A stretch of 62,000 nucleotides of DNA from Symbiodinium natans. Lineage: Eukaryota; Sar; Dinophyceae; Suessiales; Symbiodiniaceae. Under the pieces are notes generated by a model. It searched no databases and was not told the origin of the DNA. It saw only the letters and a program-made list of their open reading frames with translations. This document shows, piece by piece, positions 55,065-62,000 of this stretch (position 1 is the first letter of the stretch; the number at the start of each line of letters is the position of its first letter). Where the stretch lies: contig CAJNDS010002070.1 of the NCBI GenBank assembly GCA_905221605.1, forward strand, positions 276,296 to 338,295, written 5' to 3'. The position numbers and the translations under genes are program-made.

Positions 55065-55160
55065 GGCCCATCACGCTGAAGCTCACTCTGCGACCGGAAT
55101 CCGGCTTGCAAACCTGGCCCCGGAAATCATGCTTTTAAGCAACCTAAACCAGCTCAAGAG
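55065..55160 (+). CDS. 96-nt exon of the array, copy 1
   Basis: Acceptor ACATTCAG|G, consensus donor AGAG|GTGAGTTAAC. Reads AHHAEAHSATGIRLANLAPE then IMLLSNLNQLK, with the split codon AG+G giving Arg. The length is a multiple of 3 (phases 1/2). In this copy the sequence upstream of the acceptor is element D, so the CTGAC branch-like site of the other copies is missing. Confidence 0.55.
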
Positions 55161-55250
55161 GTGAGTTAACTGTTCGGCAGTGCGGACACTTGGCACGTCA
55201 TCCATAGCGTTTTTCTTCTCTAAAGTGCTAAGTTTCTATGAGACCATGTG

Positions 55251-55635
55251 GCACCCGCGTTCTTCTGCACGGGAGCACACTGGGTTTCGGTGGGACCCGC
55301 ATTCTTCTGCGTGGGAATGCACTGAAAATCGGCGGGGCCCGCGTTCTTCTGCGTGGGACGGTACCGGGTCTCGGTGGGACCCGCGTTCTTCTGCGTGGGA
55401 CCGTACCGGGTCTCGGTAAAACCCGTGTTCTTCTGCGTGGGACCGCGCCGGCTTTCGGCGGGACCCGCGTTCTTCTGCGTGGGACCGAATTGGGTTTCGG
55501 GGAGGCCCGCGTTCTTCTGCGTGGGACCGTGCCTGGTTTCGGTGGGACGCGCGTTCTTCTGCGTGGGACCGCGCTGGGTTTCGGTGGGACCCGCTAAATC
55601 GCTCCGTTCTTCTGCGTGGGACCGTACACCCCGTT
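55251..55635. repeat. Nine 42-bp subrepeats in unit 1 (repeated in every unit)
   Basis: Each subrepeat contains TTCTTCTGCGTGGGACCG and GGTTTCGGTGGGACCCGCG with small changes. Because 42 is a multiple of 3 and the unit lacks stops, several frames on both strands stay open (for example GPTQKNAGPTETR on the minus strand). Equivalent blocks lie every 1,210 bp. Confidence 0.95.
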
Positions 55636-55640
55636 TGGGT

Positions 55641-56266
55641 TTTACAAGGCTAATTAAGGGAAGGGGAGGGCCCCACTGGACCACTTTTTCGTGTAGTTGC
55701 AGCATTGTAGTCCAAGCGCCTGCCCAGCCGGTGCGTTGGTGTGTGGTCTGTAGAGCCCGGAGTGGGCTTGCTATATGGGTGGGCTTGCTTTTGGTACCGC
55801 CAAACGGTCAACCGTCCGGCTTCAACACGATGGGCCCAAATAGTATCGCAAGAATGCCATCAGGCAAGTAGCATGATCGAATTGTCTGCAAGACGGGCTT
55901 CTGCAATGCCCGGCAACGTCGCAGCAAGGTCCGCGCAAACATCTTGGATGCTACAGCACCATTAATGCTTTGCAGCAATGTGCCCGATTGGCCTGCAAAA
56001 TGCGCGGTTTCCGGCTTCGTTTTTTGGGCTATTTTCTGGGCAGCTTTCTTCATGCCAGCAGCAGCCAGAGCACAGAATTTGCCGCCCGCGCCGTGGGCGC
56101 AGTTTCGGAACCGCCGAATTTTCGTTTTTGGGGTCGTGCTTCTGGCTCCAAGTTTTTGGTTTATTTGTCGGGCTGCTTTGTCTTCCCACCCCGGCGACCA
56201 GTTTTCGTCCCATTTTGGTGGCCGGGTTTCCGGCCCGCTCGGCGGGCCCAAAAAACTGACCCAGGC
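55641..56266. other. Unique half of the array unit, coding status open
   Basis: The plus strand holds a 134-codon frame from 55944 with a hydrophobic stretch (FVFWAIFWAAFFMP). The minus strand holds a 162-codon frame 55808-56296 with KKAAQKIAQKTKPETAHFAG. Both look possible and overlap, so I make no gene call. The same layout recurs in each copy. A GGCCCGC-TCG-GCGGGCC hairpin lies about 30 nt before the exon acceptor. Confidence 0.5.
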
Positions 56267-56274
56267 ACATTCAG

Positions 56275-56370
56275 GGCCCATCACGCTGAAGCTCACTCTG
56301 CGACCGGAATCCGGCTTGCAAACCTGGCCCCGGAAATCATGCTTTTAAGCAACCTAAACCAGCTCAAGAG
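56275..56370 (+). CDS. 96-nt exon of the array, copy 2
   Basis: Same sequence as copy 1. Preceded by AAAAACTGACCCAGGCACATTCAG in total, where CTGAC is a good branch-point match about 16 nt before the AG. Confidence 0.55.
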
Positions 56371-56950
56371 GTGAGTTAACTGTTCGGCAGTGCGGACACT
56401 TGGCACGTCATCCATAGCGTTTTTCTTCTCTAAAGTGCTAAGTTTCTATGAGACCATGTGGCACCCGCGTTCTTCTGCACGGGAGCACACTGGGTTTCGG
56501 TGGGACCCGCATTCTTCTGCGTGGGAATGCACTGAAAATCGGCGGGGCCCGCGTTCTTCTGCGTGGGACGGTACTGGGTCTCGGTGGGACCCGCGTTCTT
56601 CTGCGTGGGACCGTACCGGGTCTCGGTAAAACCCGTGTTCTTCTGCGTGGGACCGCGCCGGCTTTCGGCGGGACCCGCGTTCTTCTGCGTGGGACCGAAT
56701 TGGGTTTCGGGGAGGCCCGCGTTCTTCTGCCTGGGACCGTGCCTGGTTTCGGTGGGACGCGCGTTCTTCTGCGTGGGACCGTGCTGGGTTTCGGTGGGAC
56801 CCGCTAAATCGCTCCGTTCTTCTGCGTGGGACCGTACACCCCGTTTGGGTTTTACAAGGCTAATTAAGGGAAGGGGAAGGCTCCACTGGACCACTTTTTC
56901 GTGTAGTTGCAGCATTGTAGTCCAAGCGCCTGCCCAGCCGGTGCGTTGGT

Positions 56951-57559
56951 GTGTGGTCTGTAGAGCCCGGAGTGGGCTTGCTATATGGGTGGGCTTGCTT
57001 TTGGTACCGCCAAACGGTCAACCGTCCGGCTTCAACACGATGGGCCCAAATAGCATCGCAAGAATGCCATCAGGCAAGTAGCATGATCGAATTGTCTGCA
57101 AGACGGGCTTCTGCAATGCCCGGCAAACGTCGCAGCAAGGTCCGCGCAAACATCTTGGATGCTACAGCACCATTAATGCTTTGCAGCAATGTGCCCGATT
57201 GGCCTGCAAAATGCGCGGTTTCCGGCTTCGTTTTTTGGGCTATTTTCTGGGCAGCTTTCTTCATGCCAGCAGCAGCCAGAGCACAGAATTTGCCGCCCGC
57301 GCCGTGGGCGCAGTTTCGGAACCGCCGAATTTTCGTTTTTGGGGTCGTGCTTCTGGCTCCAAGTTGTTGGTTTATTTGTCGGGCTGCTTTGGCTTCCCAC
57401 CCCGGCGACCAGTTTTCGTCCCATTTTGGTGGCCGGGTTTCCGGCCCGCTCGGCGGGCCCAAAAAACTGACCCAGGCACATTCAGGGCCCATCACGCTGA
57501 AGCTCACTCTGCGACCGGAATCCGGCTTGCAAACCTGGCCCCGGAAATCATGCTTTTAA
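56951..57559 (+). other. 202-codon frame created by one extra A in copy 2
   Basis: Copy 2 reads CGGCAAACGTCG where other copies read CGGCAACGTCG (about 57125). This joins two plus frames that are separate elsewhere: MWSVEPGVGLLYGWACFWYR... and ANILDATAPLMLCSNVPDWP.... Other copies carry only the 74- and 134-codon pieces. Confidence 0.6.
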
Positions 57560-57581
57560 GCAACCTAAACCAGCTCAAGAG
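57486..57581 (+). CDS. 96-nt exon of the array, copy 3
   Basis: Identical exon with the CTGAC-CATTCAG acceptor and GTGAGT donor. Confidence 0.55.
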
Positions 57582-58695
57582 GTGAGTTAACTGTTCGGCA
57601 GTGCGGACACTTGGCACGTCATCCATAGCGTTTTTCTTCTCTAAAGTGCTAAGTTTCTATGAGACCATGTGGCACCCGCGTTCTTCTGCACGGGAGCACA
57701 CTGGGTTTCGGTGGGACCCGCATTCTTCTGCGTGGGAATGCACTGAAAATCGGCGGGGCCCGCGTTCTTCTGCGTGGGACGGTACCGGGTCTCGGTGGGA
57801 CCCGCGTTCTTCTGCGTGGGACCGTACCGGGTCTCGGTAAAACCCGTGTTCTTCTGCGTGGGACCGCGCCGGCTTTCGGCGGGACCCGCGTTCTTCTGCG
57901 TGGGACCGAATTGGGTTTCGGGGAGGCCCGCGTTCTTCTGCGTGGGACCGTGCCTGGTTTCGGTGGGACGCGCGTTCTTCTGCGTGGGACCGCGCTGGGT
58001 TTCGGTGGGACCCGCTAAATCGCTCCGTTCTTCTGCGTGGGACCGTACACCCCGTTTGGGTTTTACAAGGCTAATTAAGGGAAGGGGAGGGCCCCACTGG
58101 ACCACTTTTTCGTGTAGTTGCAGCATTGTAGTCCAAGCGCCTGCCCAGCCGGTGCGTTGGTGTGTGGTCTGTAGAGCCCGGAGTGGGCTTGCTATATGGG
58201 TGGGCTTGCTTTTGGTACCGCCAAACGGTCAACCGTCCGGCTTCAACACGATGGGCCCAAATAGTATCGCAAGAATGCCATCAGGCAAGTAGCATGATCG
58301 AATTGTCTGCAAGACGGGCTTCTGCAATGCCCGGCAACGTCGCAGCAAGGTCCGCGCAAACATCTTGGATGCTACAGCACCATTAATGCTTTGCAGCAAT
58401 GTGCCCGATTGGCCTGCAAAATGCGCGGTTTCCGGCTTCGTTTTTTGGGCTATTTTCTGGGCAGCTTTCTTCATGCCAGCAGCAGCCAGAGCACAGAATT
58501 TGCCGCCCGCGCCGTGGGCGCAGTTTCGGAACCGCCGAATTTTCGTTTTTGGGGTCGTGCTTCTGGCTCCAAGTTTTTGGTTTATTTGTCGGGCTGCTTT
58601 GTCTTCCCACCCCGGCGACCAGTTTTCGTCCCATTTTGGTGGCCGGGTTTCCGGCCCGCTCGGCGGGCCCAAAAAACTGACCCAGGCACATTCAG

Positions 58696-58791
58696 GGCCC
58701 ATCACGCTGAAGCTCACTCTGCGACCGGAATCCGGCTTGCAAACCTGGCCCCGGAAATCATGCTTTTAAGCAACCTAAACCAGCTCAAGAG
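58696..58791 (+). CDS. 96-nt exon of the array, copy 4
   Basis: Identical exon and splice sites. Confidence 0.55.
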
Positions 58792-59905
58792 GTGAGTTAA
58801 CTGTTCGGCAGTGCGGACACTTGGCACGTCATCCATAGCGTTTTTCTTCTCTAAAGTGCTAAGTTTCTATGAGACCATGTGGCACCCGCGTTCTTCTGCA
58901 CGGGAGCACACTGGGTTTCGGTGGGACCCGCATTCTTCTGCGTGGGAATGCACTGAAAATCGGCGGGGCCCGCGTTCTTCTGCGTGGGACGGTACCGGGT
59001 CTCGGTGGGACCCGCGTTCTTCTGCGTGGGACCGTACCGGGTCTCGGTAAAACCCGTGTTCTTCTGCGTGGGACCGCGCCGGCTTTCGGCGGGACCCGCG
59101 TTCTTCTGCGTGGGACCGAATTGGGTTTCGGGGAGGCCCGCGTTCTTCTGCGTGGGACCGTGCCTGGTTTCGGTGGGACGCGCGTTCTTCTGCGTGGGAC
59201 CGCGCTGGGTTTCGGTGGGACCCGCTAAATCGCTCCGTTCTTCTGCGTGGGACCGTACACCCCGTTTGGGTTTTACAAGGCTAATTAAGGGAAGGGGAGG
59301 GCCCCACTGGACCACTTTTTCGTGTAGTTGCAGCATTGTAGTCCAAGCGCCTGCCCAGCCGGTGCGTTGGTGTGTGGTCTGTAGAGCCCGGAGTGGGCTT
59401 GCTATATGGGTGGGCTTGCTTTTGGTACCGCCAAACGGTCAACCGTCCGGCTTCAACACGATGGGCCCAAATAGTATCGCAAGAATGCCATCAGGCAAGT
59501 AGCATGATCGAATTGTCTGCAAGACGGGCTTCTGCAATGCCCGGCAACGTCGCAGCAAGGTCCGCGCAAACATCTTGGATGCTACAGCACCATTAATGCT
59601 TTGCAGCAATGTGCCCGATTGGCCTGCAAAATGCGCGGTTTCCGGCTTCGTTTTTTGGGCTATTTTCTGGGCAGCTTTCTTCATGCCAGCAGCAGCCAGA
59701 GCACAGAATTTGCCGCCCGCGCCGTGGGCGCAGTTTCGGAACCGCCGAATTTTCGTTTTTGGGGTCGTGCTTCTGGCTCCAAGTTTTTGGTTTATTTGTC
59801 GGGCTGCTTTGTCTTCCCACCCCGGCGACCAGTTTTCGTCCCATTTTGGTGGCCGGGTTTCCGGCCCGCTCGGCGGGCCCAAAAAACTGACCCAGGCACA
59901 TTCAG

Positions 59906-60001
59906 GGCCCATCACGCTGAAGCTCACTCTGCGACCGGAATCCGGCTTGCAAACCTGGCCCCGGAAATCATGCTTTTAAGCAACCTAAACCAGCTCAAGA
60001 G
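59906..60001 (+). CDS. 96-nt exon of the array, copy 5
   Basis: Identical exon and splice sites; this copy carries the copy-2 variants in its subrepeat block. Confidence 0.55.
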
Positions 60002-61115
60002 GTGAGTTAACTGTTCGGCAGTGCGGACACTTGGCACGTCATCCATAGCGTTTTTCTTCTCTAAAGTGCTAAGTTTCTATGAGACCATGTGGCACCCGCG
60101 TTCTTCTGCACGGGAGCACACTGGGTTTCGGTGGGACCCGCATTCTTCTGCGTGGGAATGCACTGAAAATCGGCGGGGCCCGCGTTCTTCTGCGTGGGAC
60201 GGTACTGGGTCTCGGTGGGACCCGCGTTCTTCTGCGTGGGACCGTACCGGGTCTCGGTAAAACCCGTGTTCTTCTGCGTGGGACCGCGCCGGCTTTCGGC
60301 GGGACCCGCGTTCTTCTGCGTGGGACCGAATTGGGTTTCGGGGAGGCCCGCGTTCTTCTGCCTGGGACCGTGCCTGGTTTCGGTGGGACGCGCGTTCTTC
60401 TGCGTGGGACCGTGCTGGGTTTCGGTGGGACCCGCTAAATCGCTCCGTTCTTCTGCGTGGGACCGTACACCCCGTTTGGGTTTTACAAGGCTAATTAAGG
60501 GAAGGGGAAGGCTCCACTGGACCACTTTTTCGTGTAGTTGCAGCATTGTAGTCCAAGCGCCTGCCCAGCCGGTGCGTTGGTGTGTGGTCTGTAGAGCCCG
60601 GAGTGGGCTTGCTATATGGGTGGGCTTGCTTTTGGTACCGCCAAACGGTCAACCGTCCGGCTTCAACACGATGGGCCCAAATAGTATCGCAAGAATGCCA
60701 TCAGGCAAGTAGCATGATCGAATTGTCTGCAAGACGGGCTTCTGCAATGCCCGGCAACGTCGCAGCAAGGTCCGCGCAAACATCTTGGATGCTACAGCAC
60801 CATTAATGCTTTGCAGCAATGTGCCCGATTGGCCTGCAAAATGCGCGGTTTCCGGCTTCGTTTTTTGGGCTATTTTCTGGGCAGCTTTCTTCATGCCAGC
60901 AGCAGCCAGAGCACAGAATTTGCCGCCCGCGCCGTGGGCGCAGTTTCGGAACCGCCGAATTTTCGTTTTTGGGGTCGTGCTTCTGGCTCCAAGTTTTTGG
61001 TTTATTTGTCGGGCTGCTTTGTCTTCCCACCCCGGCGACCAGTTTTCGTCCCATTTTGGTGGCCGGGTTTCCGGCCCGCTCGGCGGGCCCAAAAAACTGA
61101 CCCAGGCACATTCAG

Positions 61116-61211
61116 GGCCCATCACGCTGAAGCTCACTCTGCGACCGGAATCCGGCTTGCAAACCTGGCCCCGGAAATCATGCTTTTAAGCAACCTAAAC
61201 CAGCTCAAGAG
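61116..61211 (+). CDS. 96-nt exon of the array, copy 6
   Basis: Identical exon and splice sites; last complete exon before the window end. Confidence 0.55.
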
Positions 61212-61896
61212 GTGAGTTAACTGTTCGGCAGTGCGGACACTTGGCACGTCATCCATAGCGTTTTTCTTCTCTAAAGTGCTAAGTTTCTATGAGACCATGT
61301 GGCACCCGCGTTCTTCTGCACGGGAGCACACTGGGTTTCGGTGGGACCCGCATTCTTCTGCGTGGGAATGCACTGAAAATCGGCGGGGCCCGCGTTCTTC
61401 TGCGTGGGACGGTACCGGGTCTCGGTGGGACCCGCGTTCTTCTGCGTGGGACCGTACCGGGTCTCGGTAAAGCCCGTGTTCTTCTGCGTGGGACCGCGCC
61501 GGCTTTCGGCGGGACCCGCGTTCTTCTGCGTGGGACCGAATTGGGTTTCGGGGAGGCCCGCGTTCTTCTGCGTGGGACCGTGCCTGGTTTCGGTGGGACG
61601 CGCGTTCTTCTGCGTGGGACCGCGCTGGGTTTCGGTGGGACCCGCTAAATCGCTCCGTTCTTCTGCGTGGGACCGTACACCCCGTTTGGGTTTTACAAGG
61701 CTAATTAAGGGAAGGGGAGGGCCCCACTGGACCACTTTTTCGTGTAGTTGCAGCATTGTAGTCCAAGCGCCTGCCCAGCCGGTGCGTTGGTGTGTGGTCT
61801 GTAGAGCCCGGAGTGGGCTTGCTATATGGGTGGGCTTGCTTTTGGTACCGCCAAACGGTCAACCGTCCGGCTTCAACACGATGGGCCCAAATAGTA

Positions 61897-62000
61897 TTCG
61901 CAAGAAAGGCCATCAGGCACGTAGCGCATTATCGAGATTGTCTGCCAGCGGGCTTCTGCAATGGCCCGTCATACGTCCGCGCAAGGTCGCGCAACCATCT
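61897..62000. other. Diverged end of the last array unit
   Basis: Aligned with the other units, the last 100 bases carry about ten scattered single-base insertions, deletions and changes, unlike the near-perfect copies before. This looks like low-quality sequence at a contig end rather than biology. Confidence 0.6.

Larger units (their letters stand above)
55057..62000 (+). repeat. 1,210-bp tandem array, 5.7 copies to window end
   Basis: Unit starts at 55057, 56267, 57478, 58688, 59898 and 61108 (spacing 1210, 1211, 1210, 1210, 1210). Copies are nearly identical; a few shared variants mark copies 2 and 5. No telomeric repeat occurs inside the unit. Each unit has the 96-nt exon, a 42-bp subrepeat block and a unique half open in several frames. 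Confidence 0.98.

Noticed and set aside
55140-55170. Dinoflagellate spliced-leader gene in the tandem unit
   Set aside because: Only GCTCAAG before a GT-like donor is shared with the 3' end of the leader. The preceding bases do not match, and no other copy of the leader motif was seen.
55220-55705. Repetitive proteins from the 42-bp subrepeats (minus GPTQKNAGPTETR repeats, plus LLRGTVPGFGGTRV repeats)
   Set aside because: Many frames on both strands are open simply because the 42-bp unit has no stop and a length divisible by 3. No splice or start context favours one frame.

Overview
This window looks like nuclear DNA of a dinoflagellate (Symbiodiniaceae-like or a relative), organism confidence about 0.7. 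The reasons are the plant/dinoflagellate telomeric heptamer TTTAGGG scattered through the interior of the sequence, very small GC-rich exon-like islands, likely GT, GC and GA splice donors (all three are known from dinoflagellate genomes), and a near-identical tandem array. No bacterial operon, tRNA, rRNA, CRISPR or complete intact gene was recognised. Another protist or alga with TTTAGGG telomeres is not excluded.

Layout. From 1 to about 55.0 kb the sequence alternates between blocks of TTTAGGG/CCCTAAA-type repeats (each block tends to be homogeneous for one variant) and unique islands of about 20-220 nt. Many islands read like exons of a plus-strand gene or genes: an AG at the left edge, an open frame with G/C-rich third positions, and a GT, GC or GA donor at the right edge. 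The usual order is (CCCTAAA)n - exon - (TTTAGGG)n. Intervening introns therefore begin with TTTAGGG repeats and end with CCCTAAA repeats, so their ends can pair. Some donors and acceptors lie inside the repeat itself. One exon is recognisable by family: a PPPDE/DeSI-type peptidase fragment at 36.7 kb. Exon phases fit for some neighbours (30187-30455-30801; 13677-13856; 37781-38029; 40029-40288; 50298-50481; 20560-20643) and fail for others, so I cannot say whether this is one giant gene, several head-to-tail genes, or partly decayed genes.

The introns also carry short fold-back (MITE or introner-like) elements in several families. At 13749-13855 one such element coincides exactly with a phase-compatible GT-AG intron. 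Other items are a 117-bp exon-bearing duplication, a 243-bp tandem duplication, an AT-rich foreign-looking insert (35.14-35.33 kb), a copia-type primer-binding-site match on the minus strand (25.67 kb) and many long poly-G/poly-C tracts.

From 55,057 to the right end lies a 1,210-bp tandem array with 5.7 copies in view. Every copy holds the same 96-nt candidate exon (with a CTGAC branch-like site in copies 2-6 and a GTGAGT donor) plus a block of nine 42-bp subrepeats. The exon length is a multiple of 3, so splicing along the array would give a 32-residue repeat protein.

Limits: all exon calls were made by eye, with no transcript or homology search. A 50-100 nt window is often open in some frame by chance. 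I looked at plus-strand edges first and checked the minus strand less evenly. Single exon calls are therefore tentative; the recurrent edge pattern is the stronger evidence.
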